DNA from: Planctomycetota bacterium
GTDB taxonomy: Bacteria > Planctomycetota > UBA1135 > GCA-002686595
NCBI GenBank assembly: GCA_016872795.1
Contig: VGYZ01000029.1
Coordinates: forward strand, 1-43,103
Direction: 5' to 3'
Length of the DNA: 43,103 nucleotides
The first letter of the stretch is position 1. The number at the start of each line of letters is the position of its first letter. The position numbers and the translations under genes were made by a program. Positions 1-7,448 of the stretch are shown here, one piece after another. The notes under the pieces are model-generated. The model was not told the DNA's origin and ran no database searches. It saw only the letters and a list, made by a program, of their open reading frames with translations.

Positions 1-288
1 TGCACTACAACACGCGCGCCATCACCCCGCCGGCTCCCTCGATCCTCCCCAGTCGACAGCACGACGGCTAGCCGCCCGCAGCCGCCTGACGCGTCCCGAG
101 CCCGCTGACCGTGGCCGCGGAGGTCGCGCCGGAAATGTTTTCCCCTGCCGCACATGGTGGCGGGCGTCGATTCTCCGGCCGGACGGTTCGCGGCTCCCTC
201 CCGGGGTAGGTTTTGGGTGGCGAGTCATGGGTTCGGGCACTTCCGCCCCCGAGCGCGAGTTCGCCACCCCCCGAACCACCGCGCTCCG
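1..288. other. No gene supported upstream of the first CDS
   Basis: I see no supportable gene here. Open frames exist on both strands, but they look like by-products of high GC: proline/arginine-rich, with no recognisable domain. A TAGGTT hexamer at 207-212 on the plus strand could be a -10 element for the following gene, but it lies 76 nt from the chosen start, so this is weak. Confidence 0.4.
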
Positions 289-1293
289 ATGTTCTCCCGC
301 CGCAATCGCGCCCTGCTGCTCTCGAGCCTGCTGCTGTCAGGCTCCGCGTCGGCACAGAACGCCTTCCGCCCGCTGCCGGCGGTGCCGGAGGCTCTGGAGT
401 GGTCCGGCTCGGCCCCGCGGCCGATTCCGTCGCTCGCGAGCTACATGGACGAGCTCGAGCGCGCCGCTGAATCTCCCCGCCCGAACAGCTTTCTCGAAGC
501 GCGCGGCTACCTCGACGCCGTGGGGACCGCCGGTCTCGAAGGCGGCGGAGACGTCGCCCACCAACGCGGCGGCTGGCAAGTCATCTTCGGAACCGAGCTC
601 GACGAAGCCCGCCTCGCGGCCTTCTCGCTCTCCACCGAGGCTCACTTCTACGACTTCAGCGGCGCTCCGAACCTCGTACCCGGCGTCGGCCAGCCCTTCA
701 ACGATCTCTACCGAGCTTCGTTCTCCGGCGTGGTGCGCACGCCCGAGCAGCTCGGCATGGGTTGGTTCGGCGGCTTCGAGTTCACGCTCGGTGGCGAGGA
801 CGAGGCCAGTCCGGCCGACGCGCTCGTCGCCGGTGGCGTCGGCGGCGTGCACTACGTCGCGAGCGAGCGGCTCGAGGTCGACGTCGGCCTCGCCATGCTC
901 TCGCGCCTCGAGGACGACCCGTGGATCTGGCCGTTCCTCGGCCTGAAGTGGCGTGCGAGCGACGCTCTCACCTTCGAGGCCAAGGGCACGAGCGTCGAGG
1001 CGCGCTACGCGCTCGATCCGGCTTGGAGCCTGTTCGCGCGCGCCGAGTACCAACTGCGCCAGTTCCGCCTGAACGACGACAACCCGCTCCCCAGCGGTGT
1101 GTTCCGCGACGAGGAGGTTCGCGCCGGCATCGGCGTGACGCGCCGCTCGGACCGCGGTTTCAAGCTTGACCTCTTCGGCGGCCTGAACATCTGGCGCGAG
1201 CTCTCGACGCTCGATGCGGACGGTACCAAGGTGCGCGAATCCGAGTCCGACATGGCCCCGTTCGTCGCGCTCGCGCTGCAGCTCAGCGTGTGA
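289..1293 (+). CDS. Secreted/outer-membrane beta-barrel-like protein (DUF6268-like)
   Basis: A 334-residue protein. The ATG at 289 is chosen because it opens a clear signal peptide: basic MFSRRNR, a leucine-rich core to about residue 20, and an ASA/Q cleavage region. Reading further upstream in frame only adds arginine/proline-rich sequence. The mature part is rich in alternating short strands such as WSLFARAEYQLRQFRL and ends in aromatic/hydrophobic alternation (VALALQLSV), as in outer-membrane barrels. The pattern of aligned model strands recalls DUF6268-type outer-membrane proteins, but I cannot confirm the family. It converges on the small gene at 1298-1648, with only four bases between the two stop codons. 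Function unknown; an outer-membrane location is inferred. Confidence 0.75.
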   Translation: MFSRRNRALLLSSLLLSGSASAQNAFRPLPAVPEALEWSGSAPRPIPSLASYMDELERAAESPRPNSFLEARGYLDAVGTAGLEGGGDVAHQRGGWQVIFGTELDEARLAAFSLSTEAHFYDFSGAPNLVPGVGQPFNDLYRASFSGVVRTPEQLGMGWFGGFEFTLGGEDEASPADALVAGGVGGVHYVASERLEVDVGLAMLSRLEDDPWIWPFLGLKWRASDALTFEAKGTSVEARYALDPAWSLFARAEYQLRQFRLNDDNPLPSGVFRDEEVRAGIGVTRRSDRGFKLDLFGGLNIWRELSTLDADGTKVRESESDMAPFVALALQLSV

Positions 1294-1297
1294 GCGC

Positions 1298-1648
1298 CTA
1301 GCCGAAGCGCAGGCCGCAGTCGGGGCAGCGCCGCGCCGTAGTCTTGAAGACTGCGCCGCAGGCCGGGCAGGTCGCCTCGTCGGCGTCGAGGTTGATCGCG
1401 CCGCTCGCGCGCGCGAGCGCGTCGGGGTCGATGTTCGAACCCCAGTGCTCGTGCACGAGCCGCGCCGCGACAGCCGCATCTTGGCCCGCGACCGCGAGCC
1501 ACAGCTTGGTCCCTCACCCAGTCCCGCAGCCGCCCGGCGGCGAGACCATCTGGGCCTCGACGCCGCGCTGCCGCAGGTAGGCCTGCACATCGCGCAAGAG
1601 CGCCGTGTCGCCCTGGGCGACGATCGCGTGCTCGGGTGCGTGCTCCAT
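1298..1648 (-). CDS. Candidate selenoprotein: small alpha/beta domain plus zinc ribbon, UGA at codon 45
   Basis: Read through one in-frame TGA (1516-1514), this frame gives 116 residues from the ATG at 1648. Residues 1-44 look like a beta-alpha-beta unit ending PPGGCGTG. Codon 45 is TGA. Residues 46-70 (GTKLWLAVAGQDAAVAARLV) complete a strand and helix. The C-terminus is a zinc ribbon with CPACG and CPDCG about 10 residues apart, ending at TAG. Third positions are mostly G/C on both sides of the TGA, so both halves look coding. The fold resembles DUF2007 or Se/S-carrier-like DUF3343 small domains, and the TGA falls where a CGTGC-type cysteine loop would be expected (inference). It follows the HMGL-family gene by 18 nt, so it is probably co-transcribed. 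Alternatives: a TGC-to-TGA mutation or sequencing error, or a pseudogene. Confidence 0.68.
1483..1500 (-). promoter_or_regulatory. SECIS-like hairpin just downstream of the in-frame UGA
   Basis: On the mRNA strand, 13 nt after the UGA, GGCUCGC (1500-1494) pairs with GCGGGCC (1489-1483): seven pairs including one U-G, closing a GGUC tetraloop. The loop starts 20 nt after the UGA. As I recall the published rules, bacterial SECIS elements have an apical loop about 16-37 nt from the UGA with a G in its first two positions, so this fits. GC-rich DNA forms chance hairpins easily, so the element supports the selenoprotein reading but does not prove it. Confidence 0.5.
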
Positions 1649-1666
1649 CGCTCGCGCGCCTTTCGC

Positions 1667-2890
1667 CTAGCTGCGGGCGGCGGCGAGGATCTCGTCCACC
1701 TCGAGCAAGCGCGGCGTGGTCTTCGCGAGCGCCAGCACCGCGTCGACGGCTTGGTCCGTCGGCTGCACGCCGTGCTTCTCGAGGAACCAGATCACATTCG
1801 ACTTGCCGGACATAGGGCCGACCTTGATCACCTGCTCGAGCCCGACCATGTCGGCGGGAACGCCGGAATACACGCGGTTGGCGAGCCATGTGTCGCCCTT
1901 GCGGAAGGCCTTGATCACGGCTGCAGCGTGGACGCCCGTGCCGGTCTCGAAGGCATCCGAGCCGAACACCGAGTAGTTGGACGGCAGCGGAACGCCGATG
2001 GCCTTGTGCGCGAGCCGCACATAGTCGCCGAGGACCGACAGATCGTTGTCGATCCACCCGAGCAGGCGCAAGTTGACGAGCAGCATGTCCATCTCGGCGT
2101 TGCCGGCGCGCTCGCCGACGCCGAGCGCCGTCGCGTGCACGCGCGAGGCGCCCGCCTCGAGCGCCGCGAGCGCGTTCGCCAGCCCGAGCCCGCGGTCACG
2201 ATGGCCGTGCCAGTCGATGCCGACCTTCGGATTCGTGGCGTCGACAACGCTCTTCACATAGCGGATCAGCTTGGCCGTGCCGTCCGGCGTGGCGTGGCCG
2301 CAGGTGTCGCACACGCACACGCGCTTGGCGCCCGCCTCGATCGCCGTGGTGTAGAGCGCTTTCACCGCGTCGGGATGCGCGCGCGTCGTGTCTTCGGTCA
2401 CGAACATGCAGTCGAGACCGCTCTTCACCGCGAACTCGACCGCGTCCTTCGAGAGCTTGAGCATCGTGCTCATCTCCCAGCTCTCCGCGTACTGGCGGAT
2501 CGGCGACGAGCCGATGAATGCGCACACCTCGACCGGCTGGCCGGTGGCTTGCGCCATATCGACGACCGGCGCGATGTCGGTGATCACGGTGCGGCAGGCG
2601 ACATTGGCCTTGATCTTGAGCCCGGCCATCTCGCGCACGAGCGTCGTGATGTGCTCGCGGGCGCGCGCGCCGGCGCCGGGCAGGCCGACATTGGCGGTCT
2701 GGATGCCGAGCTGGTCCATCATCCGCACGAGCGCGATCTTGTCCCCGAGCTCGGGGTCGCGGGCCGAGGGGCTCTGCAGGCCGTCGCGCAGGGTCTCGTC
2801 GTCGAACTGGATCGCCCCAGCAGGCTTCTTCGGAGCCTCGCCGGCCGTGTTCCAGTCGTAGATCAGGGCGTCGCGGTCGATGGCGGTCAT
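1667..2890 (-). CDS. 2-isopropylmalate/homocitrate synthase-family enzyme (HMGL-like)
   Basis: A 407-residue protein of the HMGL-like TIM-barrel family that condenses acetyl-CoA with a 2-oxo acid. Visible hallmarks are FDDETLRDGLQSPS near residue 30 (metal-binding Asp and Arg), the central DTCGHATPDGT, HGHRDRGLGLANALAALEAG (HxH metal ligands), and GVGERAGNAEMD. At about 400 residues it lacks the C-terminal regulatory domain of long LeuA enzymes (about 500 residues), so it resembles short LeuA, homocitrate or citramalate synthases. Substrate cannot be decided from sequence. It is divergent from aspartate kinase across 66 bp and is followed by the candidate selenoprotein gene after 18 nt. A TATGAT hexamer lies 30 nt upstream of the ATG. 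Confidence 0.9.
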   Translation of the reverse strand: MTAIDRDALIYDWNTAGEAPKKPAGAIQFDDETLRDGLQSPSARDPELGDKIALVRMMDQLGIQTANVGLPGAGARAREHITTLVREMAGLKIKANVACRTVITDIAPVVDMAQATGQPVEVCAFIGSSPIRQYAESWEMSTMLKLSKDAVEFAVKSGLDCMFVTEDTTRAHPDAVKALYTTAIEAGAKRVCVCDTCGHATPDGTAKLIRYVKSVVDATNPKVGIDWHGHRDRGLGLANALAALEAGASRVHATALGVGERAGNAEMDMLLVNLRLLGWIDNDLSVLGDYVRLAHKAIGVPLPSNYSVFGSDAFETGTGVHAAAVIKAFRKGDTWLANRVYSGVPADMVGLEQVIKVGPMSGKSNVIWFLEKHGVQPTDQAVDAVLALAKTTPRLLEVDEILAAARS

Positions 2891-2920
2891 GGGAGTGCGA
2901 TCCTCGGTAGAGAGCGCCTT

Positions 2921-2926
2921 ATCATA
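2921..2926 (-). promoter_or_regulatory. Possible -10 (TATGAT) for the HMGL-family gene
   Basis: TATGAT on the minus strand lies 30 nt before the ATG. No good -35 is visible. The overlapping TATCAT on the plus strand (2920-2925) could serve the divergent aspartate kinase gene, with a leader of about 25 nt. Confidence 0.35.
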
Positions 2927-2956
2927 GGCCGTACCGCCCCGTTCCGAAGCCGCCCG

Positions 2957-4279
2957 ATGACCTTGCTGCCCCGTCCCGCCCCGCGCCCCGTCCACAAGTT
3001 CGGCGGAGCGTCCCTGACAGATGGCCCCGCGGCGCGGCGCGTGGGCGAGCTGCTCAACGCGCGCGTGGCGGATTGTCCCGTCGCGGTGGTCAGCGCCGTC
3101 GAGGGCGTCACTTCGGCGCTCGATCGCGTGGCCCATGCGGCCGCCGAGGGTCGCGACGAGCTCGGACCGGTGCGCGTGCGCCATCGCAGCCTGCTCGCAC
3201 AGCTCGAGCTCGACCCCGAGATGCTCAACCGCCACTTCGCGGAGCTCGCGACGATCCTCGGCGCGATTCGCTCGCGTGGAGCGCTCGCGGCGCACGAGCG
3301 CGACCACGTGCTCTCGTTTGGCGAGCGCGCGAGCGCGCGCATCGTCGCCGCGCACCTGAACGCTCGCGGCCTGCGCGCGGTGCCGATCGACGCCTACGAC
3401 CTCGGCCTGCAGAGCGACTCGAACCACGGCCGCGCCAAGGTGCTCTCGCAGAGCGCCGAGCGCGTGCGCAGTGCGCTGGCGCGCTTCGACGGCATCCCGG
3501 TGATCACCGGCTTCCTCGCGGCGGACGCCCACGGCCGTCTCACGACGCTCGGCCGCAACGGCTCCGATCTCTCGGCCACGCTGATCGGCGAGGCCATCGG
3601 CGCGCGCGAGGTGTGCTTCTGGAAGGAAGTCGGCGGCGTGATGACCGCGGATCCGAAGCTCGTGCCGAACGCGCGCACGCTGCGCGCGCTCTCGTACGAA
3701 GAAGCGGGCGAGCTCACGCGCCACGGTGCGGGCGTGCTGCACGCCGAGTCCGTGCAGCCGCTCGCCCGCTCGGGCATTCCCGGCCGCGTGCTGTGCGTGC
3801 GCAATCCAGTCGACGCAGGGACGCTCGTGTCGAGCACGGGCAGCGGCGCGGAGGCTGTCGGCATCGCCTGCCGCCGCAGCGTGTTGCTCGTGCGCATTGC
3901 GCCGGAGAGCGCCGAGACGCGCGCGCAGGTCCACGGCGCGCTCGCGCGGCTCGCGCTCGAGCCACTGCACATCGCGAGCGCCGCCGGCGAGCTTTTAGTC
4001 GTCACTTCGTCGAGCGAGGAGCTGCCGCGCGAGCTTGTTGGGCTGGGCGCGCGCGTCACCATCGAGCGCGAGCTCGCCAGCGTCGCCACCGTGGGCAGCG
4101 AGTCGCCGGTGCTCGATGCCGCCTTGCACGCAGCCGGCGTCGATGTACGAGCGCGCTGGCGCGCAGGTCCGCCCGCGACGCGCGTCCACCTGTTACCTGC
4201 GGCACAGCTCGCGCTAGCAGCGCGTGCGCTGCACGCTGCGGCGTTCGAGATCGCCGTACCCCCGGAACCTGCCCGATGA
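2957..4279 (+). CDS. lysC: Aspartate kinase
   Basis: A 440-residue protein that phosphorylates L-aspartate, the first step to lysine, threonine and methionine. The N-terminal kinase motif is HKFGGASLTDG (residues 13-23), followed by the ATP/aspartate-site region GRNGSDLSATLIGEAIGA and FWKEVGGVMTADPKLVPNA, typical of the amino-acid kinase fold. The segment after about residue 290 (VLLVRIAPESAETRAQVHGA and onward) looks like paired ACT regulatory domains, so feedback control is expected but the effector is unknown. The ATG at 2957 lies just before the conserved motif. It is divergent from the HMGL-family gene, and its TGA overlaps the next ATG (ATGA), implying translational coupling to the lipoprotein. 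Confidence 0.93.
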   Translation: MTLLPRPAPRPVHKFGGASLTDGPAARRVGELLNARVADCPVAVVSAVEGVTSALDRVAHAAAEGRDELGPVRVRHRSLLAQLELDPEMLNRHFAELATILGAIRSRGALAAHERDHVLSFGERASARIVAAHLNARGLRAVPIDAYDLGLQSDSNHGRAKVLSQSAERVRSALARFDGIPVITGFLAADAHGRLTTLGRNGSDLSATLIGEAIGAREVCFWKEVGGVMTADPKLVPNARTLRALSYEEAGELTRHGAGVLHAESVQPLARSGIPGRVLCVRNPVDAGTLVSSTGSGAEAVGIACRRSVLLVRIAPESAETRAQVHGALARLALEPLHIASAAGELLVVTSSSEELPRELVGLGARVTIERELASVATVGSESPVLDAALHAAGVDVRARWRAGPPATRVHLLPAAQLALAARALHAAAFEIAVPPEPAR

Positions 4280-4869
4280 AGCTAACCGCGCTTTTCCTGC
4301 CTCTTGCCCTGCTCGCCGCTTGCCAGCCGCTTCCCGAGCCGACTGCGGTCTCGTGGGTGCCCGCCGAGACCAACGCAGTGGGGACGCCAGCCGCATGGAC
4401 GACGACGCTCGATGCGGAGTACGGACGGATCAAGACCGTCACCACCGACAACACCGGCCACAACTACAACCTGCTGCTCTCTGAGGCGGCTCTCGGGCCC
4501 GATGTGTCGATCCGCACGCGCCTGCGCGCGAACTCCGGCGTCGAAGACCAAGGCGGAGGCGTGGTGTGGCGCGCGCGGGATGCAGCCAATTACTACATCA
4601 CGCGCTGGAACCCGCTCGAGAACAACCTGCGCATCTACAAGGTGGAGAACGAGAAGCGCACGCAGCTCGCCTCGATCTCCGGCGAGCTTCCCAAGGGCTG
4701 GCTCGACCTGAGCGTCTCCATGCGCGGCCCGCGCATCCTCGTCGCCTGCGGCTCGCTCTCGCTCGGCGTCGAAGACACGACCTTCGCGGCCGCCGGCAAG
4801 GTCGGCCTGTGGACCAAGGCCGACGCCTGCACGAGCTTCACGCTGCCGCAGATCGAGACCCTGCGCTGA
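4276..4869 (+). CDS. Lipoprotein with a lamin-G/DUF1080-like beta-sandwich domain
   Basis: A 197-residue protein. It begins with MKLTALFLPLALLAAC, a lipoprotein signal with lipobox LAAC (Cys16), so it is probably lipid-anchored at the outer membrane. The rest resembles the concanavalin-like domain found in DUF1080/3-keto-disaccharide hydrolase proteins: GGGVVWRARDAANYYITRWN, then NLRIYKV and GWLDLSVSMRG strands. No obvious catalytic residues are identifiable, so a binding or scaffolding role is as likely as catalysis. The start codon overlaps the aspartate kinase stop by four bases. It converges on the FKBP gene with a 30-bp gap holding a GC-rich hairpin. Confidence 0.82.
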   Translation: MKLTALFLPLALLAACQPLPEPTAVSWVPAETNAVGTPAAWTTTLDAEYGRIKTVTTDNTGHNYNLLLSEAALGPDVSIRTRLRANSGVEDQGGGVVWRARDAANYYITRWNPLENNLRIYKVENEKRTQLASISGELPKGWLDLSVSMRGPRILVACGSLSLGVEDTTFAAAGKVGLWTKADACTSFTLPQIETLR

Positions 4870-4878
4870 CCAAAAGCT

Positions 4879-4897
4879 CGCGGCCGCGCGCGCCGCG
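4879..4897. terminator. GC-rich hairpin between convergent genes
   Basis: CGCGGC (4879-4884) pairs with GCCGCG (4892-4897) around a 7-nt loop in the 30-bp gap between two convergent stop codons. There is no U-tract. It may act as a bidirectional terminator or RNA end-stabiliser; chance pairing in such GC-rich sequence is possible. Confidence 0.35.
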
Positions 4898-4899
4898 CG

Positions 4900-6078
4900 T
4901 CAAGGCGTCGAGATCAGCTCGATCTGGAAGACGAGCGTGGAGTTGGGCGGGATGTCCGCGCCGGCGCCGGCTTCGCCGTAGGCGAGGCCGGGCGGGATCA
5001 CGAACTTGTAGATCGCGCCTTCCTGCATGAGCTGCACGCCTTCGGTCCAGCCCTTGATCACGCCGCCGAGCGAGAAGCTCGCGGGCTGGCCGGTCGAGTA
5101 GCTCGTGTCGAAGCGGTTGCCGTTGGTGAGCCAGCCGACATAGTGCACTGTCACCATGTCGCTCGCAGCCGGGCGCTTGCCCGTACCCGGCTTCACGACT
5201 TCGTAGGCGAGGCCGCTCGGCAGCGTGACGAGCTTCGAAGGCTCGGGCATCGAGAAGCTCGGCACGCTGACGATCTCCAGCAGGCGCACTTCCCACACGA
5301 TGGTGGACTCGGGCTTGGTGTCGCGCGGCAGGCGCTGGAACGAAGCGGACGCCGGCAACTCGACGCGCACGGAGCCATCGAGGGGACACAGCAGCAGCGC
5401 CTCGCTCAGGCCGATCGCGGGCAGCGCTCCGACCGTGCCCGTGGCGCCCGGCTTCGGTCGCGGACGGCCGCGACCTTCGCGATCGTCGCAGGAGAGCAGC
5501 TCGCCGTTCGAGCGCCACACCGCGAAGTGAAAGCGCACCAGATCGCCGGACATGGGCGTCACGCCCTTGCCTTCGGAGAGCACTTCGTAGCCGATGCCGC
5601 TCGGCGTGGTCTTCTTCGTCGACGGATTCACCTGCGCGAAGCGCCACACAATGTCGAGCAGCTCGACCTCGAAGATCAACGTCGCTTGGGCGGGGATCTT
5701 CCCGCGTGCCTGCGCGCCGTAGCCGAGCTCCGCGGGGATCGTGAGCTTGAGCTTGTCGCCCTTGTTCATCAGGGCCACGCCTTCGTCCCAGCCCTTGATC
5801 ACTTCGCCGCGACCGAGCTCGAACACGAACGGCTGGCCGCGCGTGACCGACGAGTCGAACACCGTGCCGTCCGTGAGCCAGCCGGTGTAGTGCATGCGCA
5901 CCATGTCGCCCTTCATGGCCTTGGTCGCGCTGTCGCCCTTGCGCAGCACCGAGTACTTCAGGCCCGAAGGGAGCGACACGGTCTCCGTGTCCGCCGGCAT
6001 CTTCGGTGCGTTGTCGGGGGCCTGTGCAAGAGCCGGCAGCGCGAGCAGCGCGGCGAGGAGCGTGTGGAGCAGCTTCAA
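4900..6078 (-). CDS. Secreted FKBP-type peptidyl-prolyl isomerase with three FKBP domains
   Basis: About 392 residues if translation starts at TTG 6078; AAGGA lies about 10 nt upstream and the frame then begins with KLLHTLLAALLALPALAQA, a good signal peptide. Three FKBP units follow. Domain 1 (about 34-144) has VRMHYTGWLTDGTVFDSS, VIKGWDEGVALMNKGDK and ELGYG. Domain 3 (about 282-392) has VTVHYVGWLTNGNRFDTS, VIKGWTEGVQLMQEG and GLAYGE. Domain 2 (about 145-270) keeps only the outline: VRFHFAVW, a basic CDDREGRGRPRPKPG insert, and a final STIVWEVRLLEIV strand, but no GW..GL active-site loop. Domains 1 and 3 are therefore probably active proline isomerases acting on periplasmic proteins, and domain 2 is probably structural. 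The TTG start is the least certain part. Confidence 0.88.
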   Translation of the reverse strand: MKLLHTLLAALLALPALAQAPDNAPKMPADTETVSLPSGLKYSVLRKGDSATKAMKGDMVRMHYTGWLTDGTVFDSSVTRGQPFVFELGRGEVIKGWDEGVALMNKGDKLKLTIPAELGYGAQARGKIPAQATLIFEVELLDIVWRFAQVNPSTKKTTPSGIGYEVLSEGKGVTPMSGDLVRFHFAVWRSNGELLSCDDREGRGRPRPKPGATGTVGALPAIGLSEALLLCPLDGSVRVELPASASFQRLPRDTKPESTIVWEVRLLEIVSVPSFSMPEPSKLVTLPSGLAYEVVKPGTGKRPAASDMVTVHYVGWLTNGNRFDTSYSTGQPASFSLGGVIKGWTEGVQLMQEGAIYKFVIPPGLAYGEAGAGADIPPNSTLVFQIELISTP

Positions 6079-6152
6079 GTCGTCGGTTTCCTTGGAGAGG
6101 GTGAGTGGAGCGACAAGCGCGCGCGGGCGCCTGCCGTGAGATGCGAGGTGCG

Positions 6153-7448
6153 TCAGCTCCGAGCGGCGTCGACGCGGTCGATGTAGGCGGCACAGACCTG
6201 ATCGCCCATGACATTGGTCACGGTGCGGCCCATGTCGAGGATGCGGTCGACGCCGAGCACGATGGCGATGCCATCCGGCGGCACGCCGGCCTGCGCCATC
6301 ACGCCCATCAGCAGCGGCAGCGATCCGCCGGGCACGCCCGCCGCGCCGATCGCCGTCAGCACGCACATGCCGACGACCATCGCCTGCGTCCCGAGCGAGA
6401 GCTCGATGCCGAACACCTGCGCCACGAACAGCACCACCGCGCCTTCGAACAGCGCCGTGCCGTTCATGTTCATCGTCGCGCCGAGCGGCAGCACGAAGCC
6501 GGCGATCTGGGGGCGAATGCCGAGGGATTCCTGCGCGACGCGGATCGAGGTGGGCAGCGTCGCGTTGCTCGACGAAGTCGAGAACGCGGTCACCATGACG
6601 GGCATGGCGCTCTTGAGGAACTGCCACGGGTTGCGGCGCGCGAGCAGTGCGAGCAGCAGCGGGTACAGCACGAGCAGCTGGATCAGGTAGCAGACGAGGA
6701 TGATTCCGACGTACAGCCCGAGCTTCTGCAGCAGGCCCAGTCCGAAGCGCGCCGTCACGCCGAAGATCAGGCAGAAGACCGCGTAGGGTGCGAGCCTCAT
6801 CGCGAAGCCGACGACCGTCACCATCGCGTCCGAAACACCCTCGAGGACGCTCGTCAGCAACTCGCGCTTGCGCGCTTCGATGAACGTCAGCGCCGCGCCG
6901 AGGAGCAGCGCGAAGACGATCAACGGGATCATCTGCATGTCGACCGCGGCCCTGAGCATGTTGCGCGGCAGGAACATGTCGAGGGTCTGGTTCACGCGAC
7001 CGAGCAGGTCGAGCGGCGCGCCCGCAGCGGCCTTGTCCGCGAGCGACTTCACATCGCCGGCGTACTTGGCCTGCAGCTCCGCGACCGTGGCGGAGTCAAA
7101 GCCAGCTCCGAGCTGTAGCAGGTGCAGCGCGGCAATGCCGAGCACCGCCGACGCGGCGGATGTCACGACGAAGAAGCCGAGCGTGCGCGCGCCGAGGCTG
7201 CCGAGCTTGCGGATGTCTCCGAGGCTCGCGACACCGACGGAGATCGACGCGAACACCAGCGGCAGCACGACTACGAACAGGAGTCGGAGGAAGATCTGCC
7301 CGATCGGATGCGCGACCGTGTCGATCGCCATGTCGAGCGTGCGGCGCGCCCCGGCCGAGTCCGCGACGAGCGTGTTCGCCACGACGCCGCACAGGGCGCC
7401 GAGGCCGAGGCCCGCGAGAATCCGGTTGTGGCCGCCGCCCGTGCTCAT
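6153..7448 (-). CDS. Dicarboxylate/amino acid:cation symporter (DAACS family)
   Basis: A 431-residue inner-membrane carrier of the glutamate/dicarboxylate:cation symporter (SDF) family. Family landmarks are the serine-rich re-entrant loop AFSTSSSNATLPTS, the sodium-site NMNGTALFEGAVV region (GATMNMNGTALFEG), and the second hairpin AAGVPGGSLPLL followed by DRILDMGRTVTNVMGD. The many hydrophobic segments and the length match the family. The substrate (glutamate, aspartate, C4-dicarboxylate or a neutral amino acid) cannot be read off. The ATG at 7448 overlaps the TerC gene stop (ATGA), so it is the last of a four-transporter run that starts near 11.7 kb. Confidence 0.93.
   Translation of the reverse strand: MSTGGGHNRILAGLGLGALCGVVANTLVADSAGARRTLDMAIDTVAHPIGQIFLRLLFVVVLPLVFASISVGVASLGDIRKLGSLGARTLGFFVVTSAASAVLGIAALHLLQLGAGFDSATVAELQAKYAGDVKSLADKAAAGAPLDLLGRVNQTLDMFLPRNMLRAAVDMQMIPLIVFALLLGAALTFIEARKRELLTSVLEGVSDAMVTVVGFAMRLAPYAVFCLIFGVTARFGLGLLQKLGLYVGIILVCYLIQLLVLYPLLLALLARRNPWQFLKSAMPVMVTAFSTSSSNATLPTSIRVAQESLGIRPQIAGFVLPLGATMNMNGTALFEGAVVLFVAQVFGIELSLGTQAMVVGMCVLTAIGAAGVPGGSLPLLMGVMAQAGVPPDGIAIVLGVDRILDMGRTVTNVMGDQVCAAYIDRVDAARS

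Noticed and set aside
1428-1445. GGTTCGAAC-like sequence on the minus strand resembling a tRNA T-arm
   Set aside because: No acceptor, D or anticodon arms can be built around it, and it lies in the coding frame of the candidate selenoprotein.
1214-2956. Long plus-strand open frame running from 1214 into aspartate kinase
   Set aside because: It is antisense to a well-recognised HMGL-family gene and has Arg/His/Ala-rich composition without domains; only the part from 2957 is real.
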